Origin: Planctomycetia bacterium
GTDB taxonomy: Bacteria > Planctomycetota > Planctomycetia > Pirellulales > UBA1268
Direction of reading: 5' to 3'
DNA: 7,228 nt
NCBI GenBank assembly: GCA_009926295.1
Contig: RFPF01000152.1
Coordinates: 1 to 7,228, forward strand
Numbering within the stretch: the first letter of the stretch is position 1; each line of letters opens with the position of its first letter. Shown here piece by piece: positions 1 through 6,877 of this stretch. Below the pieces are notes generated by a model. It saw only the letters and a program-made list of their open reading frames with translations. It ran no database searches and was not told the DNA's origin. The position numbers and the translations under genes are program-made.

Positions 1-34
1 GCACCGGCTCGGGGGCGGCAAAAGTTTCGTCGCG

Positions 35-51
35 TGGGCCGCGGCGGCCCA
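35..51 (-). terminator. Weak candidate terminator hairpin downstream of the DUF1553 gene
   Basis: A perfect 7-bp inverted repeat (TGGGCCG / CGGCCCA) with a 3-nt loop lies about 40 nt past the TAG of the minus-strand cytochrome/DUF1553 gene. It is GC-rich, as an intrinsic terminator stem should be, but no U-run follows directly; the nearest is CTTTT some 10 nt further on. In DNA this rich in G and C such a stem may arise by chance. The rest of positions 1-92 shows no convincing gene: all readings there are short and run into the window edge. Confidence 0.22.
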
Positions 52-92
52 AGGCTCCTCAAGCGTTCGCCGACCCCCTCGCCTCCCGTTTT

Positions 93-3000
93 CTAGTAAA
101 CCGTAATGAACTCACTGGCGTTGTAGAGGCTGCGGCAGAGGATCGGCAGGCCGTGGGTTGCTACGAGCTCACGGCCGGCGGCGAGCTCCCGGTCGCTGGC
201 TTTGCGGCCGAACGCGAGTTCGATCGCGCGGGCCACCTGGAGGCCGGGGTCGCTGCCGGCTTCGCGTTCGACCCGCTTCGCGAACCGATCCGCCTGATCG
301 AGCAGAAATGCGCCGTTCATCATGTTGAGCGCCTGCAGCGGCGTCGTGCTGCTCGTCCGCCTCGGCTGCACCTGACCGGCGTCGGGGCAATCGAAGGCAC
401 CGAAGAAACTGTCGAGCTCGGCTCGTGGCTTGCTCTGATAGACCATGCGGCGAAAGTCGTCGTCGGTGAACGTGGACTTGGTGTTGTAGACCTTCACGTA
501 ATTTGTGTTCGGCTCGAAGAGATCGAAGCCGGGGCCTCCCCGCCTGGGGTTGAGGCTGCCGCTCACGGCGAGGATCGCATCGCGGAGGGGCTCGGCCTCC
601 AGCCGCCGCGGCGGGAATCGCCACAAAAGCCGGGACCCGGAATCGGCGGCGACGGCGTCGGGGCGGGCGACGCTCGCCTGACGGTAGGCCTGGCTCGTCA
701 CGATCTGGCGATGAATGTGCTTGAGCCGCCAGCGGTCGGCGGGGTTTGAAGGATCGACGAGTTCGCTCGCCAGCCAGTCGAGCAACTCCGGATGGCTCGG
801 CGGAGCACCGTTGACCCCGAAGTCGCTCGGCGTGTCGACGATTCCCGTGCCGAAGTGGTGGTGCCAGAGCCGGTTGACGATCACCCGGGCCGTGAGCGGG
901 TTGGCCGGCGATGCGATCCAGTCGGCGAGGGCCTTGCGGCGATCAGGCTCCGGGGCATCGGCGGGGAGTTGCCACGGAACGCCGAAGTGCGAAAGGCTGC
1001 CTGGGGTAACCTCCTCACGCGGCTGCATCGGATCCCCGCGGAAGAAGCGGTGCGTCTTTCCGGGCGTCACGAACTGGCCGGCGTAGGCCTTGGGGAGCGT
1101 GGCGAGCGCTTCGAGCTTCTTCGTAAGTCCGGCGACCGTGTCCTTGAGCGATTCAAGTTCGGCGAGCTCGTTCGGCGAGCGGCCGGCGGCCGCGGCGATC
1201 GGGCTCACCGCGGCGGCATGCACATAGTCGTGCGGCAGGCGGTCGACATGACGGGCGACGGTCTTCCAGGTCTGGCCGTCGAGCGAAATGCCGATCTCGT
1301 AGTTCGTCGCGAGCCGGTCGGTGAATTCCGGCTTGGCGCTGCGGTCGCGGCTCCACACGACGCGGCTCAGTTCCTCCACCTCGGGCAACTCGAGCCGCAC
1401 CCAACCGCCGCCGATCTGGTTTGAAATCCACGACCTCTTGTTGCCGTATTTGCCGTCGTTCACATGGGCCAGCTTGTGGTAGTGGCTCTGGTCGTAGTCG
1501 CCCGACGAGGTGGCCTTCGCGCCCCGGGCCACGTTGCGTCCGTCGACCGAGAGCACCTCCAGCTCATCGAGGCAGGGCTCCGCCGAGTTGGTGGAGAGCA
1601 CGGTGAACCGCAGAAACTTCGCCCGCTCCGGCGGGAAGGAGTCGACGTTCTCCCCTGCGGTCAAGCGGTCGCGGAGACGTGGCACAAGCCCCCCATCATC
1701 GGCCGCTGCCTGCTCCTCGAAGATCACGGTGTCGGCCGTGACGGCAGCAGGGCTCGCTCCGCCGACGACGAGCAAGCGCGTGGCATCGGCAAGCGTGTGG
1801 GCACCAACATCGCGGAACCCGCTCCACAACGCCTTGTCGGGCGGCGGATCGCCGGAGCCGTCGGCGAACAATCGCTGATCGACCGCCGCGATCTCCCGCT
1901 GGTCGGACTTCGTGGCCGGGTCGCCGTCGGCATCGAGCACGTAGCGGGCGTCGCGGGCGTGCGAATGCCAGCCGGCGCCCCATGAGATCCAGATTCGAAA
2001 AGTGCCCGCGGCCTTCGGGGCATACGCAAACACGGCCTCGCCGGGCTGCGCGGCCCACCAGTGATACTGCTTGCCGAGATTGGGAAGCGAGCGGACGCTG
2101 CCCGGCTCGGATGCGTGGCCGCGCTCGGTGCCTTCGGCGTGGTCGGCGGTGCCCTTGGGCTCGGCAAGCCTCGCGGTCAGGTCCTTCGTGAGGTCGTCGA
2201 TCACGATCGTGCGCGAGAGCCGCGCCGCGGGCTGCAGTTCGGCGGTGCGCCGCTGCAACGGGGCGAGCTCCGTCCTGATCGCAGCGACCCGCCGGAGCCG
2301 CTCGTCGTTGTCGGGTGGAAGGATATCGCGGTCGCCATGTTTCACTCCCTCGAACACGGCCTTGAAGGCGTAGTAGTCCGTCTGCGGAATCGGATCGAAC
2401 TTGTGGTCGTGGCAGCGGGCACAGCCGACGGTGAGCCCCATGAAGGCCGACGCCGTCGTGGAGACCATGTCGTGCAGTTCGTCGGCGCGTTGGTTCGCGG
2501 TGAGCACGGCGTCGGGCGAGCTGACCTCGTCCTTGGGGCCGCCCACGAGAAATCCCGTGGCCGCGTCGACGCCGAGCTGGTCGCCGGCGAGCTGTTCCTG
2601 CACGAACTGGTCGTAGGGCTTGTCGGCGTTGAGCGACTCGATCACCCAGTCGCGATAGGGCCAGGCATTCGGCCGGGCCTTGTTCATCTCGAATCCGTGG
2701 CTTTCCGCGAACCGCACCACGTCGAGCCAGTGACGCGCCCACCGTTCGCCGTAGTGAGGTGAGGCGAGGAGGCGATCGACCAGCGCGCGATAGGGCCCAT
2801 CGACGCCGCCGTTCGCCCGGCAGGCCTCTTCGAACGCGGCGATCTCCTCGGGCGTCGGCGGCAGCCCGATGAGATCGAACGACACGCGGCGGATGAGCGT
2901 GCGCGGGTCGGCCTCGTGATTCATCCCGAGGCCCGCAGCCGCAAGCTTTTCACCAAGGAAAGCGTCGATCGGCGTGGTGCCTTGCGGAGCCGTGGGAACC

Positions 3001-3512
3001 GGCGGCCGGGCGAGCGGCTGAAACGCCCAGTGGCTCTGCCCCTTGACGGGCTTGGGCTCTCCCTTGGGCAACAGCCCGGCCAGCAACTGCATGTCATCGG
3101 GCCAGACGGCCCCGGCCGCGATCCAGTCCCTGATGACATCCTGCTCGTCGGCCGAGAGCGGGTCGCCTTCGGCCGGCATCCGCGACTCCTTGTCGGACGT
3201 CGACACGCGCACGAACACTTCGCTCTCGTCGGGCTTGCCTGGCACGATCCCGACGGCGCCCGAGTCACCGCCAGCAGTGGCCTTGTCGCGAACGTCGATC
3301 CGAAACCCGCTCTCGGCCCCCTCCGGCCCGTGGCAGGCCCCGCATTTGGCGGCGAGAAGCGGTGCCACGCGGTCGCGGAAAACCGCCTGCTGGTCGACGG
3401 CCGGGCCGGCGGCCTCAACGGCATCGATGGGCGATGCGCAGGCGATGGAAATCGCCGCGACGGCCGCAATTCCCACGATCGGCGGACAGCGAACGCCCAC
3501 GATGTGCCGCAT
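93..3512 (-). CDS. Exported PSCyt1–DUF1549–DUF1553 protein with internal discoidin-like domain
   Basis: 1139 aa, ATG to TAG. A signal peptide covers about residues 1-26 (hydrophobic IVGIAAVAAISIA, likely AxA cleavage after ACA). A planctomycete cytochrome c domain follows (about 40-140), with haem motif CGACH at 57-61 and a possible Met ligand in RMPAEGD near 112. DUF1549 spans about 180-390 and ends in GCARCHDHKFDP, giving a second CXXCH at 364-368. A helical stretch (403-430) leads to a beta-rich region (480-600) and an F5/8-type-C-like module (about 625-770, with SWISN and YEIGISLDGQTW). A second helix (779-803) precedes DUF1553 (about 855-1110, with NPLTARVIVNRLWHHHFG and TPLQALNMMN). Proteins of this family are thought to be exported and linked to polysaccharide use; their reaction is unproven. 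They usually pair with a DUF1501 gene, which is not visible here. It is divergent from the sugar-dehydrogenase fusion. Family assignment is firm; function is inference. Confidence 0.96.
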   Translation of the reverse strand: MRHIVGVRCPPIVGIAAVAAISIACASPIDAVEAAGPAVDQQAVFRDRVAPLLAAKCGACHGPEGAESGFRIDVRDKATAGGDSGAVGIVPGKPDESEVFVRVSTSDKESRMPAEGDPLSADEQDVIRDWIAAGAVWPDDMQLLAGLLPKGEPKPVKGQSHWAFQPLARPPVPTAPQGTTPIDAFLGEKLAAAGLGMNHEADPRTLIRRVSFDLIGLPPTPEEIAAFEEACRANGGVDGPYRALVDRLLASPHYGERWARHWLDVVRFAESHGFEMNKARPNAWPYRDWVIESLNADKPYDQFVQEQLAGDQLGVDAATGFLVGGPKDEVSSPDAVLTANQRADELHDMVSTTASAFMGLTVGCARCHDHKFDPIPQTDYYAFKAVFEGVKHGDRDILPPDNDERLRRVAAIRTELAPLQRRTAELQPAARLSRTIVIDDLTKDLTARLAEPKGTADHAEGTERGHASEPGSVRSLPNLGKQYHWWAAQPGEAVFAYAPKAAGTFRIWISWGAGWHSHARDARYVLDADGDPATKSDQREIAAVDQRLFADGSGDPPPDKALWSGFRDVGAHTLADATRLLVVGGASPAAVTADTVIFEEQAAADDGGLVPRLRDRLTAGENVDSFPPERAKFLRFTVLSTNSAEPCLDELEVLSVDGRNVARGAKATSSGDYDQSHYHKLAHVNDGKYGNKRSWISNQIGGGWVRLELPEVEELSRVVWSRDRSAKPEFTDRLATNYEIGISLDGQTWKTVARHVDRLPHDYVHAAAVSPIAAAAGRSPNELAELESLKDTVAGLTKKLEALATLPKAYAGQFVTPGKTHRFFRGDPMQPREEVTPGSLSHFGVPWQLPADAPEPDRRKALADWIASPANPLTARVIVNRLWHHHFGTGIVDTPSDFGVNGAPPSHPELLDWLASELVDPSNPADRWRLKHIHRQIVTSQAYRQASVARPDAVAADSGSRLLWRFPPRRLEAEPLRDAILAVSGSLNPRRGGPGFDLFEPNTNYVKVYNTKSTFTDDDFRRMVYQSKPRAELDSFFGAFDCPDAGQVQPRRTSSTTPLQALNMMNGAFLLDQADRFAKRVEREAGSDPGLQVARAIELAFGRKASDRELAAGRELVATHGLPILCRSLYNASEFITVY

Positions 3513-3518
3513 CCCGTG

Positions 3519-3524
3519 ATTTTA
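3519..3524 (-). promoter_or_regulatory. Candidate -10 box for the cytochrome/DUF1553 gene
   Basis: On the minus strand the hexamer TAAAAT stands 6 nt before the ATG at 3512. It is the best -10 match in the intergenic region for this direction. Its position would put the transcription start at or next to the ATG, so the mRNA would be leaderless; accordingly no Shine-Dalgarno sequence is seen (the bases before ATG read CACGGG). No good -35 hexamer lies 16-18 nt upstream, so the call is tentative. Confidence 0.35.
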
Positions 3525-3617
3525 GCCTGCCCGCGGCGGATCAGTGCGAGGCGTTTTCCGGACATTCTTTTGACGTTTTTCCCGTGGTGCGGGCTGCGGG
3601 CTTTCCTCGAGATGCCC

Positions 3618-3623
3618 TACACT
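3618..3623 (+). promoter_or_regulatory. Candidate -10 box for the DUF1080/sugar dehydrogenase gene
   Basis: TACACT matches the conserved TA...T pattern of a -10 box and lies 7 nt before the ATG at 3631. This would place transcription start at about the A of the ATG, a leaderless arrangement. The bases between it and the ATG (TTCAGGC) contain no Shine-Dalgarno sequence. A TTGACG at 3570-3575 is a good -35 sequence but is far too distant to pair with this hexamer. Confidence 0.35.
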
Positions 3624-3630
3624 TTCAGGC

Positions 3631-5583
3631 ATGAAACATCGCTCAATCACGTTCATCGCCACCTGCGCCTGCCTCGTCGCACACGACGTCGCCCGCGGAG
3701 AAACGCCGCCGAACACGCTCTCCGAGGCCGAGAGGCGTAGCGGATGGAAACTCCTGTTCGACGGCCACGACGCCGGCGGGTTTCGGGGCTACCGCCGCGA
3801 GTCGCTCGGGGACGGCTGGCAGGTGCAGGGAGGCGCGCTCGTGCGGGCCGCCGACGGCGCGGGTGACATCGTCAGCCGTGACGAGTTCGCGGCATTCGAG
3901 GTGCAACTCGAGTATCGAATCGCGACGGGCGGAAACAGCGGCGTGATGTTCCACGTCACGGAAGACGAACCCAAGCCATGGCACACCGGCCCCGAGGTGC
4001 AGATCCTCGACAACGCCGGGGCGAAGGAATCGCAACGGGCCGGCTGGCTGTATGGGCTCTACGCGCCTCAGATGCCGAAGTGGGTGCGCGACCTCGACGA
4101 GCAGGCGGGCCGCACGTCCCCCGAGTTCATCGACGCAACGCGGCCCGCGGGCGCGTGGAACCATCTCTACCTGCGGGTGGCCCCCGGCGGGTGCGAGGTC
4201 ATCGTCAACGGCGTCGCATACGAGCGGTTCAAGATCGGGAGCAAGGACTGGGACGAGCGGGTCGCGAAGAGCAAGTTCGCCTCGCTGCCGAAGTTCGCCA
4301 AGGCCGGCCGCGGCCATTTGTGCCTGCAGGACCACGGTGCCGAGGTCGCGTTTCGGTCGATCAAGGTCCGCGAACTGCCAACCGACGGTGCAAAAATCCC
4401 GTTTGCCGACGACGTCGCCTCCGTACACGCCGTGCCCGCGTTTCCCCAAGCGACCTGGGAGGGCTGGTCGCCGGAGTCGGACGACGGCACGCCCACGGTG
4501 CCGCTGCGGCCGCTCGTCGTGACCCACGCGGGCGACGGCTCGGGGCGCCGCTTCGTGCTCGACCAGTCCGGGATGATCCACGTGTTCCACCGGGGATCGG
4601 CCGAGGGAAAGCTGTTTCTGGACCTGCGGCCGGGCACCTCGCCGTGGGGCAAATACAACGAGGAGGGCCTCCTCGGCCTCGCGTTCCATCCGCGATTCCG
4701 CGAGAGCGGTGAGTTCTTCGTGACCTACAGCCTCAGGGGCGATAAGCGGGTCGAGCACCTGAGCCGCTTCCGCGTCAGCCGCGACGATCCCGACCGGGCC
4801 GATCCCGCGAGCGAGGAACTCGTTCTGGCGGTGGACCAACCGTTCTGGAACCACAACGGCGGCTCGATCGCCTTCGGGCCCGATGGCTGTCTCTACTGGG
4901 GCCTGGGCGACGGCGGCAGCCGCGACGACCCCTTCGGCAACGGTCAGAAACTCGACACGCTCCTCGGCAAGATCCTGCGGATCGATGTCGATCGCCGCGA
5001 GGGTGGCCGGGCCTACGCGATTCCGGCCGACAACCCGTTCGTCGGCCGGTCCGATGCCCGCGGCGAGATTTTTGCGTTCGGCTTCCGCAATCCCTGGCAG
5101 ATCGCGTTCGACCGCGAGACAGGGCGGCTCTGGGCCGCCGACGTCGGGCAGGATCTGCTCGAAGAGGTGGATATCGTCGTGAAGGGCGGCAACTACGGCT
5201 GGAGCCTCCGCGAAGGGACGCAGCCCTTCGGCAACCGTCTGGAAGCCGGGGCACGGATCATCGATCCCGTGTGGGAATACGACCACCAGGTGGGCAAGAG
5301 CATCACCGGCGGGTTCGTCTACCGCGGCCGCCAGATGCCCACGCTCGTCGGCTCGTACCTCTACGGCGACTTCGTCTCGGGCCGCCTCTGGACGCTCCAG
5401 CTCGACGCGGCCACCGGCCGGGCGACCAATCGCGAGATTCCGTGGGATGGCCTGCCGATCTTCGGCTTCGGCACCGACGCCGACGGCGAGGCCTACGTGC
5501 TCACGAGTTCTCCGACCGGGCAGGGCGTGTTCCGCCTCATGCCGGGAGCCCCCGCGAACGCCGCGAGCAGAATCGCGCGGTGA
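3631..5583 (+). CDS. Exported fusion: DUF1080 (3-keto-disaccharide hydrolase-like) plus PQQ-dependent sugar dehydrogenase-like propeller
   Basis: 650 aa, ATG to TGA. A signal peptide covers about residues 1-23 (SITFIATCACLVA, possible cleavage after ARG), so it acts outside the cytoplasm. DUF1080 spans about 38-248, with WKLLFDG at its start, GGNSGVMFHV at 100-109, GPEVQILDN at 120-128 and FRSIKVREL at its end. This concanavalin-like fold is named for 3-keto-disaccharide hydrolases and is abundant in Planctomycetes. A glucose/sorbosone dehydrogenase-type beta-propeller spans about 265-637, with EEGLLGLAFHP (344-354), NHNGGSIAFGPDG (407-419), GLGDGGSRDDPFGN (424-437), LLGKILRIDVD (444-454), FGFRNPWQIAFD (483-494), ADVGQDLLEEVD (503-514) and SITGGFVYRG (557-566). 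By analogy with soluble PQQ glucose dehydrogenase, H408 is the likely catalytic base and R486-N487 lie near PQQ; this is inferred from motifs, not alignment. There is no CXXCH, so electrons would need another acceptor. Oxidation followed by cleavage of a glycoside is possible, but the substrate is unknown. Confidence 0.96.
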   Translation: MKHRSITFIATCACLVAHDVARGETPPNTLSEAERRSGWKLLFDGHDAGGFRGYRRESLGDGWQVQGGALVRAADGAGDIVSRDEFAAFEVQLEYRIATGGNSGVMFHVTEDEPKPWHTGPEVQILDNAGAKESQRAGWLYGLYAPQMPKWVRDLDEQAGRTSPEFIDATRPAGAWNHLYLRVAPGGCEVIVNGVAYERFKIGSKDWDERVAKSKFASLPKFAKAGRGHLCLQDHGAEVAFRSIKVRELPTDGAKIPFADDVASVHAVPAFPQATWEGWSPESDDGTPTVPLRPLVVTHAGDGSGRRFVLDQSGMIHVFHRGSAEGKLFLDLRPGTSPWGKYNEEGLLGLAFHPRFRESGEFFVTYSLRGDKRVEHLSRFRVSRDDPDRADPASEELVLAVDQPFWNHNGGSIAFGPDGCLYWGLGDGGSRDDPFGNGQKLDTLLGKILRIDVDRREGGRAYAIPADNPFVGRSDARGEIFAFGFRNPWQIAFDRETGRLWAADVGQDLLEEVDIVVKGGNYGWSLREGTQPFGNRLEAGARIIDPVWEYDHQVGKSITGGFVYRGRQMPTLVGSYLYGDFVSGRLWTLQLDAATGRATNREIPWDGLPIFGFGTDADGEAYVLTSSPTGQGVFRLMPGAPANAASRIAR

Positions 5584-5601
5584 CGCAACAGGACCGTCTC
5601 T

Positions 5602-6834
5602 TCACCGCCTGCGGCTGACGGCGCGGAGGCGGGCCGGGGTGAGGCCGGCATGGCGCCGCACGAACGTCGTCATGTACTGCAACGACGGAAAGCCGGCCCG
5701 CATCGCCACGGCCTTGAGTGGCAGGTCGGTCTCCACGATCAGCTTGCGGGTTTCGGCGATCCGCAGGCGCACGTGCTCCTCGTGGATGGAGCGGCCCACC
5801 GCCCTGCGAAATCGGCGTTCCAGCGACGACCGCGACATGCCGACGGCCTCCGCGAGACCGTCCACCCGCGGTCGCTGCCACGGCTCGCGGCGGAGCGACT
5901 GCAGCGTCTGCACGACCTCCGAATCGGCGATCGCGAGCGTGTCGGTCGACGCACGGACCACGACGCCGATCGGGGGCACGATCACCCCCCCGTCGACTGC
6001 GTGCCCGGTCATCATCCGCTCGAGGAGCACGGCCGCCTGGTAGCCGATCCTGCGTGCCGACTGATCGACGCTCGACAGCGGGGGATCGGTCAACTCGCAG
6101 ATCATCTCGTCGTTGTCGACGCCGATCACGGCCACGTCGTGCGGAATGCGCAGTCCGAGCGCGCGGCACGCCTCGAGGACGTGTCGCGCCCGGACGTCGT
6201 TGCACGCCATCAGGCCCACCGGCGTGGGCAGGCGCCGCAGCCACGCCTGGAGTTCCCGCTGCAGGTCCTCCCAGCGGCGGGCCGCCGCGACGCGCCCCGT
6301 GAACACTTCGCAGGAGCGACCGGCCTCCTCGGCGGCCTGTTGAAACGCCTTGGCGCGCTCCGCCGACCATCCTTCCGTCGCCGAGCGTGGATAGCCGCAG
6401 AACGCGACCCGCTCGAACCCACAGGCGAGGAGGTGTTCCGCCCCGAGGCGACCGATCGCGTGATTGTCGGTGTAGACGTAGGGAATTTTCGACCGAGGGT
6501 CATGCCAGCCATAGCCACCGCCGACGCCCACGACCGGGATCGCCAGCCCGCGGATGGCCTCCGCGACGCGTCGGTCGTCGAAGTTGGCGATGATGCCCTG
6601 GCCATGCCAGCGGTTCATGTCGGGCAGCTTCTGCTCCGGATCTTCCTCTATATATAAGGTCCAGTCGCCGTGCTCGCGGGCGTACTGGGCGATGCCACCG
6701 ATGATCAGCCGGTCGTGGGGACGGCCGCGGAGAATCACGGCGATCAGCGGCGGGCCAGCGTGGTGAGCCACTTCCTTGGACTTCATGCGTGCGTGCTTGT
6801 GCCCAGATCCCCGAGATGGCGACAACGTACCCAT
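5602..6834 (-). CDS. XylR-like transcriptional regulator (LacI-type sugar-binding half plus AraC-type DNA-binding half)
   Basis: 410 aa from the chosen ATG at 6834, ending in TGA. The N-terminal half is a periplasmic-binding-protein-like ligand domain: strand PLIAVILRG near 29-37, YTDNHAIGRLGAEHLL (121-136), MACNDVRARHVLEAC (209-223) and VIGVDNDEMICELTDPPLSSVDQ (from 236). The C-terminal 100 residues are an AraC domain with two helix-turn-helix units, LAEAVGMSRSSLERRF (327-342) and AVAMRAGFPSLQYMTTFVRR (from 375), then GLTPARLR. The layout matches E. coli XylR (392 aa), but planctomycetes have many paralogues, so xylose is not implied. Start: GAGGA at 6843-6847 is 8 nt before ATG 6834. ATG 6786 gives 394 aa, nearer to family length, but has no ribosome site. 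ATG 6888 would make the palindrome coding. It converges on the sugar-dehydrogenase gene and probably controls local sugar genes (inference). Confidence 0.93.
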   Translation of the reverse strand: MGTLSPSRGSGHKHARMKSKEVAHHAGPPLIAVILRGRPHDRLIIGGIAQYAREHGDWTLYIEEDPEQKLPDMNRWHGQGIIANFDDRRVAEAIRGLAIPVVGVGGGYGWHDPRSKIPYVYTDNHAIGRLGAEHLLACGFERVAFCGYPRSATEGWSAERAKAFQQAAEEAGRSCEVFTGRVAAARRWEDLQRELQAWLRRLPTPVGLMACNDVRARHVLEACRALGLRIPHDVAVIGVDNDEMICELTDPPLSSVDQSARRIGYQAAVLLERMMTGHAVDGGVIVPPIGVVVRASTDTLAIADSEVVQTLQSLRREPWQRPRVDGLAEAVGMSRSSLERRFRRAVGRSIHEEHVRLRIAETRKLIVETDLPLKAVAMRAGFPSLQYMTTFVRRHAGLTPARLRAVSRRR

Positions 6835-6842
6835 CCGGCGGT

Positions 6843-6847
6843 TCCTC
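6843..6847 (-). promoter_or_regulatory. Shine-Dalgarno sequence supporting the regulator start at 6834
   Basis: On the minus strand GAGGA stands 8 nt before the ATG at 6832-6834. It is the only well-placed ribosome site among the possible starts of the regulator: the ATGs at 6888 and 6786 have nothing comparable. It lies directly downstream of the 29-bp palindrome, as expected if that palindrome is an operator in the 5' leader or promoter. Confidence 0.45.
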
Positions 6848-6848
6848 A

Positions 6849-6877
6849 TTCCGTAAAAGCGTAACGCTTTTGCGGAA
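6849..6877. promoter_or_regulatory. 29-bp near-perfect palindrome, candidate operator upstream of the regulator
   Basis: The arms TTCCGTAAAAGCGT (6849-6862) and ACGCTTTTGCGGAA (6864-6877) flank a single central base and pair at 13 of 14 positions. The palindrome sits between the stop codon of the upstream gene (6891-6893) and the Shine-Dalgarno sequence of the regulator, the usual place for an autoregulatory operator. The core AAAAGCGT-N-ACGCTTTT has the look of a dimer site for a LacI-like repressor. AraC-type domains usually bind direct repeats, so the binding protein may be another regulator. As RNA it would form a 13-bp stem with a UUA loop and one mismatch, so it could also be a terminator for the upstream gene. 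No U-run follows the stem on either strand, which favours the operator reading. Confidence 0.55.

Larger units (their letters stand above)
3513..3630. promoter_or_regulatory. Divergent intergenic promoter region
   Basis: This 118-bp gap separates the start codons of two divergent genes and must hold both promoters. Its middle (3551-3584) is more T-rich than its surroundings. It holds two similar blocks, CGTTTTCCG at 3552-3560 and CGTTTTTCCCG at 3574-3584, starting 22 bp apart. That is about two helical turns, the spacing at which AraC-family proteins often bind direct repeats. Neither start codon has a recognisable Shine-Dalgarno sequence, and both have a -10-like hexamer only 6-7 nt away. 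Binding by the nearby XylR-like regulator is a guess from context. Confidence 0.5.

Noticed and set aside
1696..2742. 348-codon minus-strand open frame inside the cytochrome/DUF1553 gene
   Set aside because: Same strand but a different frame from a clear multi-domain protein; the product is Arg-rich, typical of a shifted shadow frame.
3570..3575. TTGACG, a good -35 sequence on the plus strand
   Set aside because: No -10-like hexamer lies 16-18 nt downstream (the bases there are GC-only), and the TACACT near the ATG is 42 nt away.
3643..5286. 547-codon minus-strand open frame opposite the sugar-dehydrogenase gene
   Set aside because: It lies wholly antisense to a gene with clear DUF1080 and dehydrogenase motifs; the product is compositionally odd and shows no domain. 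Long antisense frames are common in GC-rich DNA.
5577..5608. Inverted repeat GCGGTGA / TCACCGC joining the two convergent stop codons
   Set aside because: The 7-bp arms arise largely because both genes end in CGG TGA; the 18-nt loop and lack of T-runs make a bidirectional terminator unlikely.
5650..6657. 335-codon plus-strand open frame opposite the regulator
   Set aside because: Antisense to the AraC-type regulator; Arg/His-rich with no recognisable motif.
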